Assembly: GCF_000156195.1 (NCBI RefSeq)
Contig: NZ_GG688317.1
Span: forward strand, 475,254-539,253
Origin: Bacteroides finegoldii DSM 17565
GTDB taxonomy: Bacteria; Bacteroidota; Bacteroidia; Bacteroidales; Bacteroidaceae
DNA length: 64,000 bases
Direction: 5' to 3'
Both the position numbers and the translations under genes were made by a program. Each line of letters starts with the position of its first letter. Within the stretch, counting starts at the first letter, position 1. This document shows, one piece after another, positions 56,337 to 64,000 of the stretch. The notes beneath the pieces were generated by a model. It had not been told where the DNA came from. It worked only from the letters and a program-made list of their open reading frames with translations, and did not search any database.

Positions 56337-57962
56337 TTACTTTGTTTTTTTAGCCCACCAAAGATCACGTCCCATATCATCCCGGCCACCCAGATAAGTA
56401 GCCACGGCATAATTTATATTTACAGGATTATCTCCATATTCCGATGCTGGATAAGGAATACGCCGCGCACCTCTTTCCGAGTCAACGATACCGCCACTCT
56501 TATTACCGGCCGCAGTAGCAGGAATCAGATGCGGGTAGCCGGTACGACGGTAATCCGCCCATGCCTCATTACCCAACTGCCAGTTAGCGATCCATTTCTG
56601 AATGATAATACGCTCCTGTTTTTCTTCTGGTGAAGCAGCATTATCCCATTTCACAGTGATTCTGGACAAGTCTCTGTCATAAGAATTCTTTCCGTCCGGA
56701 TCTACATAAGTTTCAGGGCGTAAAGTCTCGTTATTCAGATATTCCTCTGCTCCGTCCGCCCCCCACTGTTCGAATGACAAGCGAATACCGGTATTGTAAA
56801 ACTCACCGGCTTCACCTCCCATATTGAAATTATAGATAGCCGCCGCTTCTGCACGCAGGAAAGCGACTTCCGCAGCATTCATCCAATATAACGGATCATT
56901 CGGCTTCATATTAATTCCAGAATATTTGTGTCCGGTAGTTTCAAGCACCGGGATAATAATACCTCTACGCAATCCGACATACTCATGTCCTTTCCATTCC
57001 GACTTGACAAAATATTTTTCCCGCCGAGGGTCTTCATAACCATTCATATAGCAGATAATATCGGCTGCTACATGTGTATCTCCACCTGTCAAACAGGCGC
57101 TATTATCTTCTTTGTGAACATCGACATGATTGTATTCCTTAGCCACATAAATAGGGTTATTTACAGAACCGGAGAAATAACTCCATGCCGCATTATCTGT
57201 ATTCTGTTCGATCACACCACCGTTTTGGGGGTCAACAGCTTCTTCCGCCATCTTCTGTGCTGTCACCTTGTCAACATTGGCTATGCGAATAGCCAGACGA
57301 AGTTTAAGCGAATTGGCAAAACGAATCCATTTTTTCACATCACCCTGATAAATGTAGTCGGCCGAAGCAGTCAAACGGTCATTCGGATGCTCATTCAACA
57401 CACCGATAGAATGATTCAGTTCTTCAAAGAATTTATTATAAACTTCCTGTTCCGAATCATACGGAGTTGTTATAGAACCATCCGCTCCTATTTTAGAATA
57501 CGGAATCGGTCCGTAAGCATCCGCAATACGATGCATGGCTGCAACCTTTATAATTGTCGCAATAGCCAAAGGAACCGGGTTGTTCGTATTTTGTGATACT
57601 ACCTCTACAATACTCAAGTTGGAATAAAGTACCGGAAGTACCTTATCACTTTTCAGAAAAACATTTGTCCAGCCATCTTCAGGGTTAAAGTTCGAAATCG
57701 TACGTTCCCATGATGCTTTGGAATCGGCAAAATATCCTCCCATAGGACCGCCCAGCAAACAATCTGTAAACTGTGCCGTATTGACATCCGGAGAGACCAC
57801 ACAACCGGCAAGGTTGTTCATGGCCGAACCCAGCGCATAGTCGTCGGCAGACAAGTCGCCTGGTTGGTAAGGGTTTGAATTGATATCCTCATACTTGGCG
57901 GTACAGGATGACACAGCCGCCATTAATGAAGCGAAAATAAATGTATTTAATATCTTTTTCAT
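56337..57962 (-). CDS. SusD/RagB-like outer-membrane lipoprotein
   Basis: The start is the ATG opening MKKILNTF (a GTG two codons earlier is also in frame). The 541-residue lipoprotein (AAVSSC) is of the SusD-like_2 type: AMHRIADAYGPIPYSK, a TPR-rich core, AAEVAFLRAEAAAIYN, and the C-terminal NEAWADYRRTGYP. SusD forms the lid over the SusC barrel and captures glycan at the outer face. The gene starts 11 nt after the susC stop, the standard SusCD pair. Confidence 0.92.
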   Translation of the reverse strand: MKKILNTFIFASLMAAVSSCTAKYEDINSNPYQPGDLSADDYALGSAMNNLAGCVVSPDVNTAQFTDCLLGGPMGGYFADSKASWERTISNFNPEDGWTNVFLKSDKVLPVLYSNLSIVEVVSQNTNNPVPLAIATIIKVAAMHRIADAYGPIPYSKIGADGSITTPYDSEQEVYNKFFEELNHSIGVLNEHPNDRLTASADYIYQGDVKKWIRFANSLKLRLAIRIANVDKVTAQKMAEEAVDPQNGGVIEQNTDNAAWSYFSGSVNNPIYVAKEYNHVDVHKEDNSACLTGGDTHVAADIICYMNGYEDPRREKYFVKSEWKGHEYVGLRRGIIIPVLETTGHKYSGINMKPNDPLYWMNAAEVAFLRAEAAAIYNFNMGGEAGEFYNTGIRLSFEQWGADGAEEYLNNETLRPETYVDPDGKNSYDRDLSRITVKWDNAASPEEKQERIIIQKWIANWQLGNEAWADYRRTGYPHLIPATAAGNKSGGIVDSERGARRIPYPASEYGDNPVNINYAVATYLGGRDDMGRDLWWAKKTK

Positions 57963-57973
57963 AGTCACTTTTA

Positions 57974-60900
57974 TTAGAATTTGAAATTCAGACTGAAACC
58001 TACATTACGCAAAGAAGGCATCATGAAGTTGTCGATTCCCTGATAGAAATTATCTGTCGATGCCACAGCCTCCGGATCGAAAGGAGCCTTGTTGTAAATC
58101 ATCCACAAGTTGCGACCTATCAATGAAACTTTAATGTCACAGACATTAGCCAGCCATTTTCTCGGAATAGTATAACCTATCGAAGCCTCCTGCAAACGAA
58201 CGTTGGTAGCCGAATAAGTATAATACTGCGGCACAGCGGTGCTACCTACTGTTGTATACCAATTCTCCGGATTAACTCTGTCATTTCCATTAATCAATAC
58301 AAAACCATTATCACGCGCATCGGCTGAAGCCTCGGAAACGCCAAACTTATCAAGTATAGCCTGTGTTCTTGAGAATACTACACCACCCAGACGAGCAGAA
58401 ATCATGAATCCTACATGGAAATTCTTCCACATAAAGTTGTTACGCCATGCAAGATTTCCCTTCGGCAATACACTTCCCAACTTGATATAAGAATCGGGGT
58501 TATCTATTTTCTGAGTATATACGTTATTCGATTCATCCATATAAATAGCACCGTTAGCGTCACGACGTAAATCTGTACGTGAATATAAATCTCCCATACT
58601 GCCACCTTCACGCAGGATAAAACGTAAATCTGCATATCCGCCCATATCAAGTGAAGGTATGGAGAAAAGCTGCCCGGTTATAGGATTGATAACATTGTCC
58701 GCCAAAGATTCAATCTTGTTCTTATTCATTGAATAAGTCAAACCACTCATCCATGTGAAATTACGCCATGTATTTTCAAAATTCAGAGCAAGCTCTATAC
58801 CTTGATTGCGTACGCTACCGGTTTGAATATACATTTTTGAATATTTATTAATCGGAAGTTGCGGATTAAAAGTCTGATTTTCAGTTTTTGCATTATAATA
58901 AGTAGCATCCAACTCAAAATATTTCAAGAAACGAGCATTAAAACCGATTTCAAAAGAATTAGTACGTTCCGGTTTCAATGAATACATCGGATATTGAGTC
59001 AGTACGCTCCATTGATTGGCAGAAGTGCTCCATTCGTAGCGCGGATTGGCAAGATAACGTTGGAAAGCCGAACCGACAGAGGCAAACGAACCACGCAGTT
59101 TAAGATAAGACAAATAATCTTTATTCAAATTAGGCATCAGTTCTGAGAGAACAACAGACAAACCTACTGACGGATAGAAGAAGCTCTTTGATGTAGAATT
59201 AGGTCCGGCTAATTGTGAAGGCCAGTCGTTACGTCCGGTAAGTGTCAAATAATAAGTACTCTTATATCCCAATTCAGCAGAAGCATAAATAGACTGAGTC
59301 TGCTCTCTCCATCCTTCTTGCAGACGACGGGCTTTCTGGCTTAAATTCTGAATAGCGAAATAATTGGTCAAACCGACCTGCTCACCCGGAAATGCATCAC
59401 TGCCATCAGCAATTCCACCGCGGACTGTCATTAGATCTGATCGCACATCAGTAAATGATCCACCGATATTAGCACTCAGATTCCAGTCTTCACCAAAGTT
59501 CTTATTGATACTTACCAGAAAATCTGCATACAATTGTTTGTCCGAAGTCTTGGTTATACCGTACAAACCACGAGAAGAACCTTCCGTAAGCTGTGTATTG
59601 GTAGAAGCATAAAATTTCTCTGTATAATCATTATTGGCATTATCCAGACTTACGCGTCCTGAAACAGTCAGCCAATCCAATATTTTATAATTCAAACTTG
59701 CGCTCAACATATAACGGTCTTTCTTATTCTCACGCAAGTTGCGGTAGTTCACCCAATATGGATTCTGCATCGTCATTGCAGCATCACCGATCGACCAGTT
59801 TTGAAGATAAACTTTACGTGCCGGATCATACAGTTCGTACAACTTCGCATCTTCCCAGTCATTACCGCGAGGATATAGGTAAGCTCCCACTAACGGGTTA
59901 TTATATTCTCCCTGATTCACCATATTGCGGTCATTTTGCAAAATATAGCTGGCAGCTATATCAAGAGTCATCTTGTCGTTCAAGAAAGAAGTGGTATTGC
60001 GTACGCTGAAATTATAACGACTGTACTTATTGTTAGGAGTAATACCTTTTGAATTGATGGCAGCAGCCGATGCATAAGTTTGATTTTTTTCTGTACCGGT
60101 AGAGAAAGAAACACTTTCCGTGTTGATAATACCAGTCTGGAAATAATCATCCTTAGGATCATAGCCACGATAATTAGCTACTGTTAATTTTTCTCCCCAA
60201 CTACGGTCTGAACCATCCAGGAAGCTTCCTCCTACACCGGTTCCATAACGGGTTTGGAAACGAGGCATTACGAAAGGCTGATTGAACTCCATACTTGAAT
60301 TTACAGATATGCTAACCTTACCGACTTTTCCTTTTTTAGTTGTAATAATAATGGCACCATTGGCAGCTTCCGAACCATACAATGCAGCGGCAGCGGCACC
60401 AGTCAGAACCGACATAGATTCAATATCATCCGGATTGATATCTGCAATAGGCTCGGTAGCTCCCTGAGAATCAAATTCTTTTCCCCCACCTTTGCTACTA
60501 CCGGCAAACATCGGGACACCGTCTACTACGTACAATGCATTGGAAGATTGCATGATGGATTTTGTTCCACGCATTACAACTTTAGATACGCCTCCGACTC
60601 CTGATGAAGAAGCATTAATTGTGACACCCGCCACTTTACCGTTAAGGGAATTAACAAAGTTGGCATCTTTATGTTCTGTCACCGCGTCTGTATTAACCTG
60701 CTGTACATTATAGCTCAATGCCTTTTCTGCACGCTTGATACCCAATGCAGTAACAACCACTTCGTCCAAAGTCTGAGTATCTTCTTTAAGGATTACATGT
60801 ATAGATGATTGAGTACCTACCTTAATTTGTTGTGAAACATAACCTATATAAGATATATTCAAAATTTCATTTTTAGCCGCTTCGACCGTGAACTCTCCAT

Positions 60901-61330
60901 TGATATCACTGATCGTTCCCTTACCTGTGGACATTGCAGCTATATTAACTCCAATTAGAGGCTCACCCGCTTCGTCTACAATAGATCCCTTCACTGTTAC
61001 TGTGACTGAACCATTATTTACCTGGCCTTGTTTCGTTAAAATGATTTTAGCATTGGCAATTTCAAAATTAATGTGTAATGGAGTCAATGCTTTTTTCAAC
61101 AGTTCATCAATAGTAGCCTGTTTAACTTGAACCGATATTTTTTGTTCCAAATCAAGATTATTATACATGAATGTATAATTCGTCTTCTGTTCGACTATCT
61201 CAAGAAAGACTTTAAGCGTTTGTTCTTTCAAAGATAAATCTATTCTTTGAGAATTTTGGGCACTCAAAGACTGAAATATCAATAAGAAAAAAAAGATATT
61301 AGCAAGTATCCTTTTTGTTATTTTTCCCAT
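57974..61330 (-). CDS. SusC/RagA-like TonB-dependent outer-membrane transporter
   Basis: A 1118-residue protein. Signal peptide (to about residue 25), then an STN domain (residues about 35-105), a carboxypeptidase-regulatory-like domain (GSIVDEAGEPLIGVNIAAM), a plug (TLDEVVVTALGIKRAEKALSY, then GGVSKVVMRGTKSI), and a large beta-barrel ending in Phe. It imports oligosaccharides powered by TonB. The STN domain is the part that contacts FecR-type anti-sigma factors, and such a pair is encoded just upstream. It is the first gene of the glycan operon and is followed by SusD. Confidence 0.96.
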   Translation of the reverse strand: MGKITKRILANIFFFLLIFQSLSAQNSQRIDLSLKEQTLKVFLEIVEQKTNYTFMYNNLDLEQKISVQVKQATIDELLKKALTPLHINFEIANAKIILTKQGQVNNGSVTVTVKGSIVDEAGEPLIGVNIAAMSTGKGTISDINGEFTVEAAKNEILNISYIGYVSQQIKVGTQSSIHVILKEDTQTLDEVVVTALGIKRAEKALSYNVQQVNTDAVTEHKDANFVNSLNGKVAGVTINASSSGVGGVSKVVMRGTKSIMQSSNALYVVDGVPMFAGSSKGGGKEFDSQGATEPIADINPDDIESMSVLTGAAAAALYGSEAANGAIIITTKKGKVGKVSISVNSSMEFNQPFVMPRFQTRYGTGVGGSFLDGSDRSWGEKLTVANYRGYDPKDDYFQTGIINTESVSFSTGTEKNQTYASAAAINSKGITPNNKYSRYNFSVRNTTSFLNDKMTLDIAASYILQNDRNMVNQGEYNNPLVGAYLYPRGNDWEDAKLYELYDPARKVYLQNWSIGDAAMTMQNPYWVNYRNLRENKKDRYMLSASLNYKILDWLTVSGRVSLDNANNDYTEKFYASTNTQLTEGSSRGLYGITKTSDKQLYADFLVSINKNFGEDWNLSANIGGSFTDVRSDLMTVRGGIADGSDAFPGEQVGLTNYFAIQNLSQKARRLQEGWREQTQSIYASAELGYKSTYYLTLTGRNDWPSQLAGPNSTSKSFFYPSVGLSVVLSELMPNLNKDYLSYLKLRGSFASVGSAFQRYLANPRYEWSTSANQWSVLTQYPMYSLKPERTNSFEIGFNARFLKYFELDATYYNAKTENQTFNPQLPINKYSKMYIQTGSVRNQGIELALNFENTWRNFTWMSGLTYSMNKNKIESLADNVINPITGQLFSIPSLDMGGYADLRFILREGGSMGDLYSRTDLRRDANGAIYMDESNNVYTQKIDNPDSYIKLGSVLPKGNLAWRNNFMWKNFHVGFMISARLGGVVFSRTQAILDKFGVSEASADARDNGFVLINGNDRVNPENWYTTVGSTAVPQYYTYSATNVRLQEASIGYTIPRKWLANVCDIKVSLIGRNLWMIYNKAPFDPEAVASTDNFYQGIDNFMMPSLRNVGFSLNFKF

Positions 61331-61383
61331 AATATTATGACTAAGTAAAAAAAGAAATGATTAATTTTATATATGCTTTTATA

Positions 61384-61412
61384 GAAAACATGGAAAAATA
61401 TTTTTCATGTTT
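61384..61412. repeat. Hairpin between the anti-sigma gene and susC
   Basis: AAAACATG/CATGTTTT pair with AAAAAT/ATTTTT inside (one bulged base); AT-rich flanks. It lies just after the anti-sigma stop on the minus strand and could reduce read-through or mark a processing site. Confidence 0.5.
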
Positions 61413-61423
61413 TATTTATATTT

Positions 61424-62395
61424 TCACTTATATCTGATGTTCACCTCCTCTCCGTTTATCTGGTAATCAATTGCTGTTATTCTATTTATTAGATCTAATA
61501 TTTCTCTTAATGATTCACTTTTCAGAACAAATCCATATTTAACAGACGAATCCGAATTTTCTACGTGGATATTTACTCCATACCATTTTTCCAACTTCGC
61601 AAACACTTCTACCGCCGGAGTATTTTCAAACCTGAGCATATTCTGTGTCCATAAACACTCCATTTCAACATCACAGGGGAATAGTTTCCATGATTGTCTG
61701 TCTCTCGGTATCTGTACCTGCTGACCAGGTTCTAATTGTACCCTCTCTACAGCATTCTCCACCGTGACAGCTCCTCTGAGCAAAGAAACAGTTGCCATTT
61801 CTTCATCCGGATAGGCAGAAACGTTGAAAGCTGTACCGTGTACCACAATATTAATACCTTCTGCTTTAACAGTAAAACTATGCTCATCATCTTTGGTTAC
61901 ATCAAAAAAAGCCTCGCCTTTAAGAGTCACCTCACGATTATCACGATTGAATACGGAAGAATAGCTGAGATAAGAATCCGAATTAAGCCAAACTTGAGTC
62001 CCATCCGGAAGAAATATTTGTGTTTTTTGTCCTCTTTCTGCAAATACGGTAAAAACATCCTCTTGCCTGTTGAACTTTCCTGAAAAGTAATAAAATGATG
62101 CTGCCGAAACAAGAAGCGGTATCAGAATTGTAGCCGCAATTCGTGTCCAGGAAAAATTATGTGAAGGTTTGTTATCCGTTATCTGATTTTGAATATTATT
62201 AAGAACCCTGAATTTAACAGCATCATCCATCACCGGAATTTGCAGGTTTTGCTCCTTCCACAAAATATCCAATGCAGAGTCCATAGCTTCATCTGTTGCT
62301 TTTTGAACTTCTGATTTAAGGACTGTGTATTCGGCCGGACTAATTCTTGCTGAGAAAAACCGTCGCAATAAAACTTGGAGCAAATTATTTTTCAT
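61424..62395 (-). CDS. FecR-type anti-sigma factor
   Basis: A 323-residue single-pass protein. A cytoplasmic N-terminus (about 80 residues) binds the sigma factor, a membrane helix follows (ARTIAATILIPLLVSAASFYYF, near residue 85), and the periplasmic part carries the FecR domain (FAERGQKTQIFLPDGTQVWLNSDS...GEAFFDVTKD) and a C-terminal domain that receives the signal from the SusC STN domain. It is 73 nt after the ECF sigma gene and before susC. It restrains the sigma factor until SusC is loaded. Confidence 0.93.
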   Translation of the reverse strand: MKNNLLQVLLRRFFSARISPAEYTVLKSEVQKATDEAMDSALDILWKEQNLQIPVMDDAVKFRVLNNIQNQITDNKPSHNFSWTRIAATILIPLLVSAASFYYFSGKFNRQEDVFTVFAERGQKTQIFLPDGTQVWLNSDSYLSYSSVFNRDNREVTLKGEAFFDVTKDDEHSFTVKAEGINIVVHGTAFNVSAYPDEEMATVSLLRGAVTVENAVERVQLEPGQQVQIPRDRQSWKLFPCDVEMECLWTQNMLRFENTPAVEVFAKLEKWYGVNIHVENSDSSVKYGFVLKSESLREILDLINRITAIDYQINGEEVNIRYK

Positions 62396-62468
62396 ATTTC
62401 TGTTTTATAAGAAATACGCAAAATCCCCCAAATAGTCCCGACTCAATTTACATGTTATAAAACATAAA

Positions 62469-63065
62469 TTAAAATTCGTTCCTTACCAATAGCAAGACTA
62501 ATAACAAATAATGCAAGAGAGATAATTCTGATTTCAAAGTCTTCAATGCAAGAGTCAATTGATTCTTCACTGTTTTTTCCGAAACTCCCATCTTTTCGGC
62601 AATATCTTTAATCGAACATCCTTTTTCACGACTCAACTCAAAAATCACCAATTGCCTACTACTAAGTTTCTTTTTAGCTTCATTCAGTTTATCAAGAAAT
62701 TCATCAAAATAAACTTCATTTTCTGTATTATTTTCTGTATAATTCTGATATGCGTCACTTTGAATATAAACTTCAAATGCAACACTATCAATTTTCTTAC
62801 GAAATGAATCTATGATAAGGTTATGTGCAATAGTATAAAGATAGGATTTAAATGAAGTCTCTAAAGAAAGATTTTCTTTAGTCTGCCAAATCCTCAAAAA
62901 GGTTTCTTGCAGAATATCTTCAGCGTCATCAGGAGATTTAGTCAAGTTCAGCACAAAACCATAAAGCAAATCCGCATACATAAAGTACAGACGGGTAAAA
63001 TCTTCATACGAACCTTGTTTTACCTTCTTTATCAAGTCTATATGCAAATGTTTTTCAACAATCAT
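62469..63065 (-). CDS. ECF sigma factor of the SusC/FecR system
   Basis: A 198-residue ECF sigma factor. Region 2 (LYGFVLNLTKSPDDAEDILQETFLRIWQTKE) and region 4 (GCSIKDIAEKMGVSEKTVKNQLTLALKTL) are typical. It should drive the susC operon when freed from the anti-sigma factor downstream. Its last 15 residues (LLHYLLLVLLLVRN) are strongly hydrophobic, possibly a membrane-proximal tail. Upstream is a 700-nt gene-free region. Confidence 0.94.
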   Translation of the reverse strand: MIVEKHLHIDLIKKVKQGSYEDFTRLYFMYADLLYGFVLNLTKSPDDAEDILQETFLRIWQTKENLSLETSFKSYLYTIAHNLIIDSFRKKIDSVAFEVYIQSDAYQNYTENNTENEVYFDEFLDKLNEAKKKLSSRQLVIFELSREKGCSIKDIAEKMGVSEKTVKNQLTLALKTLKSELSLLHYLLLVLLLVRNEF

Positions 63066-63767
63066 AGTTTAAGGTTTAAATATAGATCATAAATACTTTT
63101 TATCAATAATTCATCCCGACAAAATGAATTCAATATAAACAACCCCATTCAATATCTTTTTATATATTCTCTCTCCGCTACAATTTCTTCTGCAAAAATA
63201 TTTGCAAATATAATAAATAAGATTACAATTTCAAAATTAAAAATTGTTACAATATTAAAAGTTTTTCATTAACAAAATGTTTGGAATATACTTAACTTAT
63301 AACTTTATCCGAGAAGAAGCAATATAAAATATTAGAAATCAACAGAAAATTTAACTGGCTTCTACTCTGCATTCTCTGATATTGAATTAAAGGTTTCATG
63401 ACGGAATCCGCGTAAGTGTGACTGATTAAAAAAAGGATTATGAAAAACAATATAATAGAGAGGTGAAAATAAAAAAGAGTAGTAAAAGAGAAATACAAGC
63501 ATACCAAAGTACCATTGATAAATCAAAAAACAGGGAAGTAATTTAGATTCACTATATTTGCTTTCTCGTTTGAGTAATATAAAATCATTTTTGTTATACG
63601 AAAAGTGAAAAAATGGAATAAAATGAGGGTATAACTGTGTGATTTAAACTATAAATCTTAATCATACTATTAGAACAAGTCAGAAAGGATATTGTTTCCA
63701 AAGAAAGCCATTTATTATCTTAAAAAAAGATTTATAGCAATCATTTTCAGAAGTGGCGGAAAACAGA
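63066..63767. other. Gene-free AT-rich region between the sigma gene and 5S rRNA (702 nt)
   Basis: No supported gene. A TATATTTG box occurs on the plus strand at 63553-63560 with no recognisable target. An ORF of 71 codons (63292-63507, minus) is hydrophobic and lacks any family match; it is treated as spurious. Confidence 0.6.
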
Positions 63768-63801
63768 AAGCCCCTTGATTCGTTGCTGAATCAAGGGGCT
63801 T
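63768..63801 (-). terminator. Terminator of the rRNA operon
   Basis: A perfect 14-bp stem AAGCCCCTTGATTC/GAATCAAGGGGCTT (63768-63781 with 63788-63801) lies just after the 5S gene on the minus strand. Confidence 0.85.
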
Positions 63802-63808
63802 CTTAAAA

Positions 63809-63918
<110 letters not shown>

Positions 63919-64000
63919 GAAATTCAATAAGGTTATGACATGATGAAAAGTAAAACTTCAGTGTCTAGCAAGCTAAACGTATATATCGCGCCCCGTACAA

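Noticed and set aside
63292..63507. Hydrophobic 71-codon ORF in the 5S-sigma gap
   Set aside because: It is built of AT-rich codons, has no ribosome site or family; likely chance.

Overview
The window looks like chromosomal DNA of a gut Bacteroides, probably close to B. thetaiotaomicron, B. ovatus or B. xylanisolvens. The signs are a SusC/SusD glycan-uptake locus, 'TAnnTTTG'-type promoter boxes, weak Shine-Dalgarno sites, many lipoproteins with SC/GC lipoboxes, and family variants typical of Bacteroides (CbpA/CbpM pair, DPP III lipoprotein, HydA-HydE-HydG-HydF row). No phage, insertion sequence, CRISPR array or tRNA was seen. The only rRNA is a 5S gene at the right edge.

Layout. 1-2640: the end of etfA and an acyl-CoA dehydrogenase. 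2792-10549: a tight plus-strand run of a rhomboid protease, an unknown 139-aa protein, a giant DUF4132-like protein and a free-methionine-sulfoxide reductase. 10662-16433 (minus): CbpM/CbpA chaperone pair, a phosphoethanolamine transferase overlapping an outer-membrane barrel gene, threonine aldolase and a small winged-helix protein. 16672-18412: a PoxB-type enzyme whose start codon is out of frame with the body. 18869-20822: groESL. 20823-21613: a gene-free stretch full of repeats and hairpins. 21614-22887: a secreted unknown and a NUDIX hydrolase. 23043-28237: [FeFe]-hydrogenase with maturases HydE, HydG and HydF. 28321-35737 (minus): hisS, zinc metallopeptidase, purA with a Fur-family regulator, alkylation-repair-like protein, DPP III and an AraC-type regulator. 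36007-42435: recQ, a remnant of an O6-methylguanine methyltransferase, a TPR protein, cysK, an LtaS-like sulfatase and a PAP2 phosphatase. 42519-48956 (minus): the leu operon (leader-leuA-leuC-leuD-leuA/cimA-like-leuB). 49218-51063: two lipoproteins and an ECF sigma factor. 51213-63065: a polysaccharide-utilisation locus with ECF sigma, FecR anti-sigma, SusC, SusD-like protein and four surface lipoproteins, including an endo-beta-N-acetylglucosaminidase-like GH18. This resembles the known high-mannose N-glycan locus of B. thetaiotaomicron. 63768-63918: 5S rRNA with its terminator.

How the parts work together. The strongest regulatory observation is upstream of leuA. A perfect Bacteroides promoter is followed by a 27-codon leader peptide packed with Ile and Leu codons, a terminator hairpin, and a perfectly complementary 10-nt antiterminator strand inside the peptide's own end. 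This is a textbook ribosome-mediated attenuator. It controls an operon whose LeuCD and LeuB enzymes could serve both leucine and (through citramalate) isoleucine synthesis. Both chaperone operons, cbpA-cbpM and groESL, carry sigma-54-like GG-N10-GC elements and lack a TAnnTTTG box, which suggests shared control.

Other points of interest are a repeated-palindrome insertion that lengthens the end of hydE, the poxB frameshift, the decayed ogt fragment beside recQ, and the unexplained rhomboid/DUF4132 operon. All function calls rest on motifs and family recall. No database search was possible.
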